A DNA stretch of 64,000 bases, from positions 62,001-126,000 of the forward strand of contig BCHH01000020.1 of NCBI GenBank assembly GCA_001599595.1, given 5' to 3'. Under the pieces are notes generated by a model that worked only from the letters and a program-made list of their open reading frames with translations, ran no database searches and was not told the origin of the DNA. The translations under genes were made by a program, and so were the position numbers. Below are positions 20,659-31,749 of the stretch, piece by piece; positions within the stretch are counted from its first letter, which is position 1, and every line of letters starts with the position of its first letter. This DNA is from Beverwykella pulmonaria (Eukaryota; Ascomycota; Dothideomycetes; Pleosporales; Melanommataceae).

Positions 20659-21763
20659 GTCAATGATTGAAAGGTAATGAATTGTAGTGCGAGTTGTGGT
20701 TGCTGACCCATGGAGACGGCCAAAGTTTAAAAGCAGTTTGCTTAAGGGAAAATCATCTCAGTTTTTAGGGAGTATCTGGAACCGAGGAAGTCGTTGCTTT
20801 TCTAGTTTTTCCGCCACGTGAATATAAAGCCTTATCCATAGTCAATCAAGCCACAAGCTTGATTGTTCTCGTCAATAGATCACTTGGCTCTGCCTACCAT
20901 GCCGAAGTGACAATCTAGGGGATTTGTGAAGTTTATCTATTTAACTAGATCTGTTGGTCAAGACATAGCTCTATGGCTTTGTGGATCTGTGAAATAAAGA
21001 TCTAACAGATCCGCTAATCCATCACATGATACTATGGCTTACAGTATTATTCCGGTTTAATTCGCTAACTGATGGTACTGTAGCTTACAGTATTATTCGG
21101 GTTTGATTTGCTAGCTAATGGTACGGTGATGGTGGGACATCGCCCCCCATACTGTAGTCTGCCTCATGACCTTCTATCGGGTCGCTTGCCGCGCTACTGG
21201 TTGGACAGTATGAATTGTCGTCAGTAATTCTTGGGTTGTGTTTGTAACAATTTTGTAGTCATGTTTAGAACAGACTGGTTGTACGATATAGAGTAGATAG
21301 AGATTAATTTAGAAAAAAATGAGGAAGAGTATCCTTGTCCAGTGTAGTAATTAGGTGCTGTTTGCGCTAGCGTGAAAATTATTTTTTATTGCGATAAAAT
21401 ACCGCTGTCGTTGCCCATCAACCTTTCGAACTCGTGTTCACACCTCTTTCACGACGTCGAATGCGTAGTCACTCAACTAGCTCTGCAAAACTTGAGAGAC
21501 GGTGAGCTGATCTCAGACATTTGAGCTCAAATTAGTTCTGAGACGGGCTCTGGGACGGGCTGACGGAGTTGCGGCGAGTGGACAGCAGCGTCGTTTGCTG
21601 TTGCTCTTGGCGTGCGCCGCATCTGAGCAAACAGACCCCGGAAAGTCTGGCAGCAAAGTGTCTCTCGCCTATCGGAAGATTTAATCACCTGTTCTCCAAC
21701 TCTTAGCTTTCTCACAACGATAACAACAGTAGCGAGCCTGTAGCAAACTTATCAGTGATCTAG
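20659..21763. other. Intergenic region with repeats
   Basis: No gene was recognised. It contains a hairpin-forming inverted repeat (CAATCAAGC at 20843-20851 with GCTTGATTG at 20857-20865) and the 46-bp tandem duplication at 21030-21121. The right part is the promoter of the Dicer gene. Confidence 0.5.
21030..21121. repeat. 46-bp tandem duplication
   Basis: Copy 1 (21030-21075) and copy 2 (21076-21121) share TACT(A/G)T(G/A)GCTTACAGTATTATTC and the tail GCTAA(C/-)TGATGG-like end. A truncated third start (TACGGTGATGG) follows. Copies differ at a handful of positions. Confidence 0.75.
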
Positions 21764-24700
21764 ATGGCTTGGGATGCGATGAAGGAAGTACAGAAGGAGG
21801 ACGAGACCCTGCTCAACGACAACTATGACACTGAGGATAAGGAGCCTGAACCCTTTGAGCAGCAAGCCGACGAGGATTCATATATTGACTGCGACTTGAC
21901 CCATTCTCATGGACCGGCGACATCTGTGGAGAAGCGGAGAGCTCAAAATGAAATTTTCATGAGCTATGCGATCGAGAAGATAGCCGAAATCACAGAGGCA
22001 GAAGTGAAAGACGCCATTCAGAGTTCCAGAGATGAGGCCCTCTCAATTCGAGATATCCTAGCCAAACAGGAAGTCAGCGCGCAGATCACCAGTCCTCGAG
22101 ACTACCAAACGGAACTCTATCAGAAAGCGAAAGAACAAAACATAATTGCAGTTCTAGACACTGGATCTGGAAAGACCCACATTGCCACATTGCTGCTTCG
22201 CCATATTCTCGACGTGGAACTGGACAGCCGGGCCAAAGGCGATCCACCCAAAACCGCGTTCTTCCTCGTAAGTACTCCTTCCCTCTACCCATATAATATT
22301 GCTCTGACACATAAACAGGTTGATTCTGTAAACCTTGTCTTCCAGCAGGCGAACGTTCTGCGATGTGGTCTTGATCAGAAGATCGAGGGCATATGTGGTG
22401 CTATGGGCGCGTCCCTCTGGCAAAAGCCGACCTGGGATAGATTATTCGCCAACAACATGGTCATCGTTTGCACGGCAGAAGTGCTCGTGCAATGCATGAT
22501 GCACTCCTTCATAAGCATGCCCAAAGTCAATTTGCTCGTCTTCGATGAAGCTCATCACGCAAAAAGCAACCATCCTTACGCGAGACTCATCAAAGACTAC
22601 TATTACACTGAGTTTGATCCTTCAAAACGTCCACGTATATTTGGGATGACAGCATCCCCAGTTGAAGCTAACACAAACATCAAGCAGGCCGCTAGTAAAT
22701 TAGAAAGGTTGCTCGATTCCAAGATTGCCACGACTTCTGATCACACGCTCCTCGCAAACAATATCAGTCGTCCAGCGGAACAGGTAGCCGAATACAATAG
22801 ACTGAAACCAGAATTTGAGACACCTTTCCATCAAGAATTGAAGTGCCGTTACGGCAACCTTCCAGCATTCCAGAAGTTCTTCAGGGCGTCAAGAGTCATC
22901 AGCTCGGAGCTTGGCCGCTGGGCGTCTGACAAGTACTGGTCCTTCGTTTTCTCCGAGGAGGAGAGTCGCAAAATTGAGATGAGGCAAGAACGGATGCATA
23001 ACAAGACGAAGCAAGAATCAGTTGAGAAATTGAACGAAGATATTGCGAAGTTGAAGGAAGCGGCCGATTATGTGCGAAGCCACGACTATGGCTTCCCGTC
23101 GCCGACCGAAGACGATCTGAGCTCCAAAGTACTTCTTCTGCACCATTGGCTACAGCTCTACTACGAGAGGACTGGAGACGCTCGATGCATTGTTTTTGTG
23201 GAGCAACGACAGACTGCTCGACTTCTCAAGCTCATCTTCATGCACATTGGTGGGCCCCATCTCCACACCGGTATGCTTGTAGGAGTCAACTCTCGAATCG
23301 GAGAACTTAATGTCTCATTGCGTTCGCAAGTCATGACGGTAGCCAAGTTCCGACGAGGAGAGCTCAATTGTCTCTTCTCTACCTCAGTGGGAGAGGAGGG
23401 CTTGGACATTCCACAGTGCAACCTAGTGGTTCGCTTTGATCTGTACAGGACTATGATTGCCTATGTTCAATCTCGTGGTAGGGCTAGGCGCCGGAACTCG
23501 AAGTATCTACATATGGTTGAAGAAGGCAACACTAGACACACTGCAACCGTATTTCATGCCCAAAATGCAGAGGTAGTCATGCGAAATTTTTGTCATGGTT
23601 TAGCGCGTGACCGAGTCATCAATGAAGCCGACGAAGATACAAGCAAGCTATTTGAGAACGACGAGGTCTACCGTTCTTACACCGATCCAACTTCTGGCGC
23701 TAAGTTCACGTATCGGTCGAGTTTAGGAATACTTGCTCATTTTGTAGCAGCCCTTCCGGCTCCAAATCGAGAGATCTGTTTACAGCCAACGTATGTAATG
23801 GGCCATGCAGGGGGCAATTACCTTTGCGAGGTCATCCTTCCTGAGTTCTCACCAATCGTCTCTGCTCGGGGACTACCATATAAGAAGAAGTTCATAGCCA
23901 AGTGCTCGGCCGCCTTCGAGATGTGTCTCCAATTGCGAACAGGGGGATATCTGGACCAAAACCTGCTACCGATCTACACAAAATCTCTCCCAGCCATGAG
24001 AAACGCCTTGCTTGCAGTCAGTGAGAAAAAGAAGGATCTTTACAAAATGCGAATCAAGCCAACCTTCTGGAGGCGAGGATTTGGCACGATCCCGGACACT
24101 CTTTACCTTACAGTGGTAGACTTGAGTGAAGGCCTGGAACGACCCCATCAACCTATTGGAATAATCACCCGTGAGAGCTTCCCCCAGATGCCACAATTCC
24201 CCATATATCTTAAAGATGGCTGTAGCTCCAACGTAGTCACAACTCCACTTGTCACTGCATTCAAAGCCACCGATAAGAACTTGGAGCTGTTCACGAAGCT
24301 TACATTGCAAATCTACCGGGATATCTTTGCAAAGGTTTTTGAAAACGACATATTTAAAATGACCTATTGGTTGGTTCCCATCAAATCTGAGAAGATGACG
24401 TTTCTCACGCCATCCGACAACCCCGAGGATCTGATGGACTGGGCACAGATACGTGAAGTGTGCGAAAAAGATGAGTATAGATGGAGTCCTGATATGACAG
24501 CCGAGTTTCTGGCCGACAAATACATTGTGGACAATTGGGATGGTGGACGACGGTTTTACTCCATTGGCGTCACGCCACAGTACAAGGCTCAAGATCCAGT
24601 CCCTAGCTTTGTTCCGAAGCACAAGTTCATGACTGATATCCTTGACTACTCTGTTAGTCTCTGGTCCAAGTCTCGTCGCAAGTGTGTCTGGGATCCTTCA

Positions 24701-26530
24701 CAACCAGTCATTGAGGTGGAGAAGATACCCTTCCGACGCAACTTTCTGGCTGCAGTCGAGAATGACGAATATGAGGTTATAGCAACTCCAAGGACTTTCG
24801 TATGTCCGGAACCCCTGCGCATTTCAGCTGTAAGTCCGCTCAATGAAAAAATCACGAGTTCGTACAGCGCGCTAACCAATCAATAGCTCACTACCCGTTT
24901 TGTGGCGATATGCTACGTTTTCCCTTCCATCATTCATCGGTTTGAGAGCTATTTAATAGCATTTGACGCTTGTAATCTCCTTGATCTCGATGTCGGACCC
25001 AGACTTGCATTGGAAGCGCTGACCAAAGACTCTGAGAACTCAGATGAGCATGGTGATGAAAAGATCAACCTGAAGTCGGGCATGGGTCCAAACTACGAGC
25101 GTCTTGAGTTCATGGGTGATTGTTTCCTCAAAATGGCTACTTCCATCTCAACCTTTGTTCTGCAGCCAGACGAGAACGAGTTTGAATTCCACGTGCGCCG
25201 CATGCTGATGCTTTGTAATAGTAACCTGTTCAAGGCTGCGATGAAATACAAACTATATGAATACGTCCGCACGATGGCGTTCTCTCGGTATGCCCACCCA
25301 TTCCTTCACAGTTGATATTTGCTAACGCGATGTAGTCGTACATGGTATCCGGAAGGGCTGGAACTGCTGAAAGGGAAAGGCATGAAGAGGATTGGATCCC
25401 AAGTTATCAAACACTCCTTGGGAGACAAGTCCGTTGCCGATGTCTGCGAAGCTTTCATCGGCGCCGCATTCATCGAACATAACGAAGAAACCCACTGGGA
25501 TCCCAAGAACTGGGATCAGGCCGTCAAGGCTGTCACGGTGATGGTCGACAGTGAAGATCATCTGATGGAAAAGTTCTCCGACTACTATACCTCCTACGTG
25601 AAGCCTAAGTATCAGCTTGCCGAGGCTACTGCATCGCAACTCGACCTTGCGAAGCAGATTGAGGAAAAGCATCCTTATCACTTCAAGTATCCGCGTCTTT
25701 TGCGATCTGCGTTTATCCACTCTTCTCAAGCCTTTATGTGGGAAAACATCCCTAACTATCAACGCCTCGAATTTTTGGGAGATGCATTGCTGGACCAGGT
25801 CTTCGTCCAACACCTCTTCTACCGCTTTCCCCATAAAGACCCGCAATGGCTCACCGAACACAAGATGTCCATGGTGTCCAACAGGTTTTTGAGTGCTGTC
25901 TGCGTTAAGCTCGGCTTTCATACTCACATCCGCCAAAACAACTCCAAGCTTAGCGCCGAAATCCATGACTATGTTGCTGAGATCCAAGAGGCCGAGCGAG
26001 AACCCAACGCCTCTCACGACTATTGGGTCCACGTCAACAGTAACCCCCCGAAATGTCTGGCTGACATCGTAGAAGCCTACGTGGGCGCCATGTTCGTAGA
26101 CTCCGAGTTCAACTTCTCCGTCGTTCAGACATTCTTCGATATGCACATTAAGGACTTCTTTACGAATGTCCACCTTTATGACGACTTCGGAAAGGACAGG
26201 CTTACCAGGCTGTTCCAAGTCAACTTCAGGTGCAAGGAATGGCGCATAGCAGTGCGCGATCGTCCGTCCGCAATTCCAGGTGCGAGTCCAGACGTAATTG
26301 CTATGGTGCAGATCCACTACAAGATCTGGTTTGATGGACACGCGGTTAGCGCAAGGTATGCCAAGGAGAAGGCGAGCCATAGAGCATATGAGAAGTTGGA
26401 GGGACTGCCGCCGTATGAGTTCAAGAAATTGTATGGGTGTGATTGCATGGACGAGACCGTGTGCGCGGATGAGGATAGCGCAAAGGAGGTGGAGGAGACG
26501 ACGAGCGATGCGATGGGAACGAAAACGTGA
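21764..26530 (+). CDS. dcl1: Dicer-like protein 1
   Basis: This is the dsRNA endonuclease of RNA silencing. Exons 21764-22267, 22319-24829, 24887-25287 and 25336-26530 give 1536 aa. Intron 1 (51 nt) is in frame and stop-free, so it can be overlooked; removing it gives [17 protein letters not shown], as in other fungal Dicers. Domains in order: DExH helicase with Walker A LDTGSGKT and DEAH; helicase C with [14 protein letters not shown]; Dicer dimerisation region (~620-720); RNase IIIa with [14 protein letters not shown] and [11 protein letters not shown]; RNase IIIb with [16 protein letters not shown] and [13 protein letters not shown]; and a C-terminal dsRNA-binding-like region ([19 protein letters not shown]). 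Catalytic acidic residues are present in both RNase III domains. As in other fungal Dicers, no clear PAZ domain is seen. It lies beside the transposon island. Confidence 0.95.
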
Positions 26531-27008
26531 ATAACTATCTTGAGGGAGTCGCCATAGGTCTAGGTTGGTGGTCGACGATTGGAGGCTTGACTTTACTGGA
26601 TTATGAGTTTTTACCTTGCATTCCTGGATTATGTGGCATAGTGGAGTCATGATACACCTTTTATTCCCGTAGACAGCTGGCATGGGGGTTTAGATGGGAA
26701 CTCTCCACACCTTTACGATCGGTACCAAATGGGGTGTTCTTCTCCTCAGCACAATCGTTCTAATCGTGAGCATCTTGGCGTGGGTGCGCTTCCCTTACCG
26801 GTATGCTAGCAAAAAGAATGAGAGGTTGGTTGGTTCGAACTCTAGCCTTTGCTTCGGCCTTCGGTCCCCAACTTCTAGCTACCAAAGAATAAAGTGTGAA
26901 CAAAAAGGAAAGAGCACACACAGGCGCGTTTTCCACGTCTTTCGACATGATCAAAGAATTGTTTGGTAATTGCAACTTTCCTAAGTTAATGGTGAATTAA
27001 GAAATACA
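26531..27008. other. Intergenic region, Dicer 3' side
   Basis: No gene was recognised. This is 3' UTR and flank up to the TA target site of the pogo element at 27009-27010. Confidence 0.45.
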
Positions 27009-27010
27009 TA

Positions 27011-27078
27011 ACGTGTTCCACCACCGAGCGCATCACACCACCGAGCGCATCACCCCCGCACCAAAACGTACTGTGAGC
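27011..27078 (+). repeat. Left terminal inverted repeat of the pogo element
   Basis: It is identical over 68 bp to the reverse complement of 29593-29660. It contains an internal direct repeat, CACCACCGAGCGCATCA, present twice in a row. Confidence 0.92.
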
Positions 27079-27936
27079 GACAGTACAAATCACAATATAT
27101 TTACAACCACAAATTGTATTGTGCTATAATTATATTACTTAGTATCAGAGGAATCAGAAGAAACCTCTCCGCAGGTTCGCGAATTATGTCCTGGCTTGCC
27201 GCAGCGCCCACAGCGCCTTTGTTGCGGCGCTACACCTGCTGCGCGACTACTCCTCAAAGACTCTCCACAAGTTTCCTGCCCACCAGCATCCGTATCAGCA
27301 GCTAACTAAGCTCCCTTCTCTATTGTTAATGCGCCTTAATTCTGTATATACTTCTATTTACAGCTTTTACGCTTTGTTTGGACCTCAATTGTCTTGCAAA
27401 GCTAGACAATCTCATTAACTATTAAGGCCTGTTTGTGAGCTGCTGCAAGCGCACCTTTCTCAAGCTTTTTAAGCAACTTAACAATAGGAGTTGGTAATAA
27501 ATTAATGTGAGACCTAATCCTGTTGTGAATTAGAGTAGATTGAGCCTTAAATTTGCGCACATTGCTTGGTGTTTGCGACTCCTAGGCAGTAGGGTGCTTA
27601 GGTAGTTGATTAGGTGTACGGAGACGCACATTAAGCCTTAATATTACAGCATCTGGATTGTACGGAACAAGCCCAGCGCCTCTAAAGGCTCCTTTAATAT
27701 TCTCTGCTGTAAATGTCTTTATATAGGCTATTTTAAACGCGGGGAGGAAGTCCATTTTCACAATATGGGTGATGGAGCAGCGCGCTAAGGCTATAATCTC
27801 AGCACTGTATGCACGCTTTAACAGCGAGAAGCAGCCAACATCAAGAGGCTGTAGTAGATGCGATGAGTAGAAGGGCATACATAAGGTGATAATCTTGCTT
27901 TTTATACAGATATCCTGGAACTTAGCTAAGTTGTAG

Positions 27937-28149
27937 TGTGAGGGATACTTCTGTTTCCCGGCGGACCTCCTGCGGAGGCCCTTCGGAGGCCTATCGGGCC
28001 GTGTGTCTGCAGGTCACGTGACACATCACATATATAGTTTCTCCGAATCCTCTGAGCATCCTCAAGGATTCGTCTCAACTCTGATGAATCAAGCCTGTTT
28101 ACTTCTGATCCATCCCTTCGTTCTGTTCCCTGCCACTGTTAGCCTCACA
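27937..28149. mobile_element. Solo LTR, 213 bp, inside the pogo transposase
   Basis: The segment runs from TGTGAGG to CCTCACA (a 7-bp terminal inverted repeat, TG...CA ends). It is flanked by the 5-bp duplication TGTAG (27932-27936 and 28150-28154). Excising it with one TGTAG restores the transposase reading across the DDE domain (NSYNLAKFQDIC). The interior has a GC-rich palindromic stretch (CTCCTGCGGAGG). No internal retrotransposon coding sequence is present, as expected for LTR-LTR recombination. Confidence 0.85.
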
Positions 28150-28880
28150 TGTAGCTATTATAGCTATTAATAATAAGCAGCCTGTACTGTCTAACAGTAC
28201 GCAACTTTGTTAACGCGTTAAAGTGCTTTAACCACGTAATTCCAAGGTTGTTATTTGTCTAGCTGTTATCACTAACAGTAATAACCCAGTTGTGAGGTAT
28301 AAGGCTGTCCTAGTACCACGTGGAGATGTGTACTTTGCCCGCGTAGATAATAAACAGTAGGATGGCCCACCTAGCAGTGCATATGCTCCCAATTACAGTA
28401 GCCCACTTACAATTGCCTAGCTAAACTAGCTTAGGTTTCTCTCATCTTTCTAAAGCCGTAATTACAAGCTGGGGCCCTATAACCCCTATTATAAAGCTAG
28501 ATTTGTTAAAGTTGTGGGTATCCTCATCTAGGATGCTGTACTTTGCCTTTATATTGGCTACAAGCTTAAACCACGCGCTAATAACCTCTAGATCTTCTTG
28601 TTTCTTCCTTTGATTATTATAGGATCAAGTCCAACGCGTTTGAATTGCCTCTATTTATTTAATAAAGCAGTCTAGCCAGTTAATGCCAACTGGCGGTAGC
28701 CCTTAGTAGTTGCGCAGGCTGTTGGCCATATCTCGCAGCAGGCCCTTTGACGGTGGAAACTCTCTTGAATCTAGGTCAAGTATGCGCTCTACTATTGTCT
28801 CCTCTTCTAGCAGTGTAAGATTCCTGCAGTTGGGCTGGCAATCACGTCGTGAGGCTCGTCCATTGCTCCAATAGCTTAGG

Positions 28881-29442
28881 TGTTATACGAGGTGAACACT
28901 TACTGGGTCCGGTCCGTACTAAGGCGGTGCGTAAGCGTAGGTGTCGTAGGATTATTCTGTGAGGTTCGAAGACGATGATATAAGACANAGGGGTGGTAAA
29001 TCCAATCAATAAATTGACTAACTAACTTGCTGTATCAATCTGGGTAAGAGACGAGTGAAGTTATTTGAGTTGACTACAAAGAGCAAACATAACATAGGAA
29101 ACTGTCCTCCTTATATATTTCCTCTTTNNNNNNNNNNNNNNNNNNNNNNNNNNNNNNNNNNNNNNNNNNNNNNNNNNNNNNNNNNNNNNNNNNNNNNNNN
29201 NNNNNNNNNNNNNNNNNNNNNNNNNNNNNNNNNNNNNNNNNNNNNNNNNNNNNNNNNNNNNNNNNNNNNNNNNNNNNCCGAGTTTCCTCTTCCTTGGCGG
29301 GATATCTTCTGTCACGTGCCTCGCTTACCTGCGCGAATCCTCGCTGTTCCTTTGCGCCCGCCTGCGCGCCGTGCTGCGCCTGTTGACGGGGTTGGTTCCT
29401 CATCTGCAGCCCGCATCTGTGCTACTTCTTCGAACCGTAACA
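28881..29442. mobile_element. LTR-type insertion containing the assembly gap
   Basis: The ends are TGTTA (28881) and TAACA (ending 29442), flanked by the 5-bp duplication TTAGG (28876-28880 and 29443-29447). Excision restores the N-terminal helix-turn-helix of the pogo transposase (ATLSY...NGRASRRD). Because 150 N sit inside, this could be a solo LTR of about 560 bp or a collapsed full retrotransposon. The two sides of the gap show no coding domain. Confidence 0.75.
29128..29277. other. Assembly gap (150 N)
   Basis: A run of 150 N sits within the LTR-type insertion. The round length suggests a placeholder rather than a measured size. Apparent reading frames spanning it are artefacts. Confidence 0.98.
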
Positions 29443-29592
29443 TTAGGGTCGCTTAAGGCACTAAGTAGGCGCGCGCAGCAGCTCGTTTTGATAAATGCGG
29501 GGTGGATTTCGTAGCTTTAATAGCAATAGTGATTCTAGCTTCATTTGAAGTCAATACAGTGGGTGGTGGTGGTTGCATTTTATTGTATTGTT

Positions 29593-29660
29593 GCTCACAG
29601 TACGTTTTGGTGCGGGGGTGATGCGCTCGGTGGTGTGATGCGCTCGGTGGTGGAACACGT
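29593..29660 (-). repeat. Right terminal inverted repeat of the pogo element
   Basis: Reverse complement of 27011-27078 with no mismatch. It is immediately followed by TATA, which supplies the TA of this element and the TA of the adjacent Tc1-like element. Confidence 0.92.
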
Positions 29661-29664
29661 TATA

Positions 29665-30930
29665 CAAGGGGTGAGCATGAACGGGCTGTTCCGCGGTTTG
29701 GTGATGTGGTCCGTGCATGGAAGCGGCTAGAATAAGATACGTATATTTATAAGCGGATTCCTAACAACTAGAGGTACTGAATTCCTCCATCCTCCATCAT
29801 GCCAAAAACACCAAATCGTCGTCTTACATACAAGGAACGTGTTCGCATTTGGACACTTCGCGACGCAGGCTTTCAGCAAAAGGAGATCTCTCAGAAGCTT
29901 AGAATCCCTCCCTCTTTAGTCTCTAATTGTCTTAACACGCCAGAGACTCCAACAAAGCCTCAAGGCCGCCATCCATTACTCTCTACACCTCTTTGAATCC
30001 TGCTCGTACGTCAAGCTACAGAGAATGCAGAGCAGAGACGGAAATCTCGCGAGGAGATTGCTCATGAGCTAGGAATTAATNTCTGTCGGCGTACGTTAAT
30101 CAAGGCCTTTGAGAAAGAGCTATACCACAGACAGAAAGCAACAGAGAAGCCTCTCCTTACGCCAGTTAAAATGCACAATAGATTAATGTGGGCATGGGAT
30201 CACGTTTTTTGGACTAATNAGCAATAGGCTTCTACAGGCTAGTCTAATAAAATGACAGCGTGTATAAGCTATGGAGAGGTTTATGTTACAAGGCAGGCAG
30301 AGGAGAAGTACCTCCCAGACTGTTGTATACCAAAATTTAAAGGCTTTACAGAGTGGATAACCTGGGCGATTATTACTCTTAACATTAAAGGACCGCTGCT
30401 ATTTATTGAGAAGGATGCAGACTAGAACAAGGGCAAGCTAAACTCTGAGGTGTATATTGAGCATATACTACCTGTTGTAGTAGCAGTCNNAGACGCTCAC
30501 AGGACCTACAAGAACGGGCAGCTNATTCTAGTAGAGGACAACTNGTCAGTTCACACCTCTAAGGCAACTGCTCAGGCAGAGCAAGAGCTAGGAATCCAGA
30601 AGATGTGGTGGCCAGCAAACTCACCAGATCTGAACCCTATTGAAAACGTGTGGCGATTGCTGAAGTATCGCGTACAGAAGCGTTATCCACACACNAAGGA
30701 AGAACTACGTCAATATCTAACAGAGGAGTGGGACAANATCACCTTTGACGACTACTCAAAATACATCAAANATATGAAGCAGCGGTGCTGGGCAGTTATC
30801 ATGGCAGGNGGTGGTCATACGAAATGGTAATGNATGTAATTTTGTATGTAATTTATATAGGATAAGCACACCTGATCATCTGACAAAACCGCGTGAACCG
30901 GCGGAACAGCCCGTTCATGCTTATCCCTTG
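29665..30930 (+). mobile_element. Tc1/mariner-type DNA transposon
   Basis: Terminal inverted repeats of 30 bp lie at 29665-29694 (CAAGGGGTGAGCATGAACGG...) and 30901-30930 (reverse complement CAAGGGATAAGCATGAACGG...). They match at 28 of 30 positions. TA target sites lie at 29663-29664 and 30931-30932. The 1266-bp length is typical. Scattered single N bases (for example 30081, 30219, 30489-30490, 30544, 30695) occur only in this repeat and its surroundings, suggesting that reads from several diverged copies were merged. Confidence 0.88.
29799..30830 (+). pseudogene. Decayed Tc1/mariner transposase
   Basis: The N-terminal helix-turn-helix is intact (RRLTYKERVRIWTLRDAGFQ...EISQKLRIPPSLVSN). A TGA after LLSTPL at 29995 ends the first open stretch. 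The same frame continues as NAEQRRKSREEIAHELGIN and HNRLMWAWDHVFW, with further TAG stops near 30225-30245 and 30423. The C-terminal DDE half is recognisable (ILVEDN, QKMWWPANSPDLNPIENVWR). Stops fit CGA to TGA and TGG to TAG changes. Confidence 0.85.
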
Positions 30931-30932
30931 TA

Positions 30933-31749
30933 GGTTGTGTTTTTAGCACAGCGAGAAGACTGCAAAGCTAATTAATGTTTATTTTAGGATGACGTTTCCC
31001 TTTCGTGTCTGCCTGGATCACCGGGCGCGTCAGCACCAAACTTGAAGTAGATAATTTACAGCTAGTGTGAATCCGGCTAGCTGGACTCATTCACATCGTC
31101 AATCAAAAAAGAAAGAAAAATAAATACCCCCATAAACTAACCAACGGCACACTCGAACCTCTCTCCTTTTATGCAGAAGCCAAAAAGGAAAGTATCGCCA
31201 GCTGCGCTAGCGACAAGAAAATTCCGGTACCTTCGGGAAACCCAATGGCTATACAGAGATTTATTTGATAAGCTACTTTCCTGTACAACATTCGAAATAT
31301 TTTGGATTATATACATACGTATGGAAATGAAAAGAAGAGAGAGATCCACATCCATACCGACATCATTCGTGAATTTACAATCAGGGGACAGAAGGCACCA
31401 TCCTCGAGGCATGACTCTGAAAGCTGACGACCACTTTAGCCAGGGCTGTGTGGCTGCCTGTCACACGCTAACGGAATTTCCCTGGACACCAAATCGCCCC
31501 GTAGCACCACCTTTTACAACCTAATTAAATAATATAAAAATGAACAAACGACTCCTCAATAGCCAGCACGATACATCTAGAAAATTTCGGCTTAAGGGAA
31601 TGGTAGATTATTGCGATGCGAAGGACATTCTGTATTATAAGCTTGATGTGTTCCGGTTCGTTGGCGTGGGAAGAACACAAGGAGTAGCAAATATTACAAG
31701 GAGTGGGGTAAAGTTATGTTAGATTGATGCCCTGAGCTAGAGGATTAGT
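30933..31749. other. Intergenic region between transposon remnants
   Basis: No gene, RNA or repeat structure was recognised. Short open frames on both strands show no family resemblance. Confidence 0.4.

Larger units (their letters stand above)
27135..29548 (-). pseudogene. Decayed pogo-family transposase, split by two LTRs
   Basis: Read on the minus strand with the LTRs removed, the order is that of fungal pogo transposases. N-terminal helix-turn-helix pieces come first (ARITIAIKATKSTPHLSKRA, then ATLSY...NGRASRRD). CQPNCRNLTLLEEETIVERI and ILDLDSREFPPSKGLLRDMA follow, then KYSILDEDTHNFNKSSFIIG and GNCKWATVIGSICTARWAI. The DDE region reads LAKFQDICIKSK...HSSHLLQPLDVGCF-like (here FYSSHLLQPLDVGCF). 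The C-terminal zinc knuckle is CGRCGKPGHNSRTC, and the stop is at 27135. Several internal TAG, TAA and TGA codons replace expected Gln, Trp or Arg codons, and DGH near the second Asp has become NSY. It is not functional. Confidence 0.85.
27011..29660 (-). mobile_element. Pogo/Fot1-type DNA transposon with nested insertions
   Basis: The element is bounded by perfect 68-bp terminal inverted repeats (27011-27078 and 29593-29660), starting ACGTGTTCCACCACCGAG, with a TA dinucleotide at each flank (27009-27010, 29661-29662). Inside is a decayed pogo-family transposase on the minus strand, interrupted by two LTR-bounded insertions. Removing these and one copy of each target duplication leaves about 1.87 kb, the usual size of fungal pogo elements. 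A 150-N gap lies inside one insertion, so the total length is nominal. Confidence 0.88.

Noticed and set aside
26829..26850. tRNA B-box-like GGTTCGAACTC
   Set aside because: No matching A box, acceptor stem or cloverleaf was found around it.
29055..29456. Open frames spanning the N gap
   Set aside because: They are open only because N codons are translated as X.
27000..29670. CRISPR-like or satellite interpretation of the repeated CACCACCGAGCGCATCA motif
   Set aside because: The repeats are explained by terminal inverted repeats of a pogo element; there are no regularly spaced arrays, and the genome is eukaryotic.
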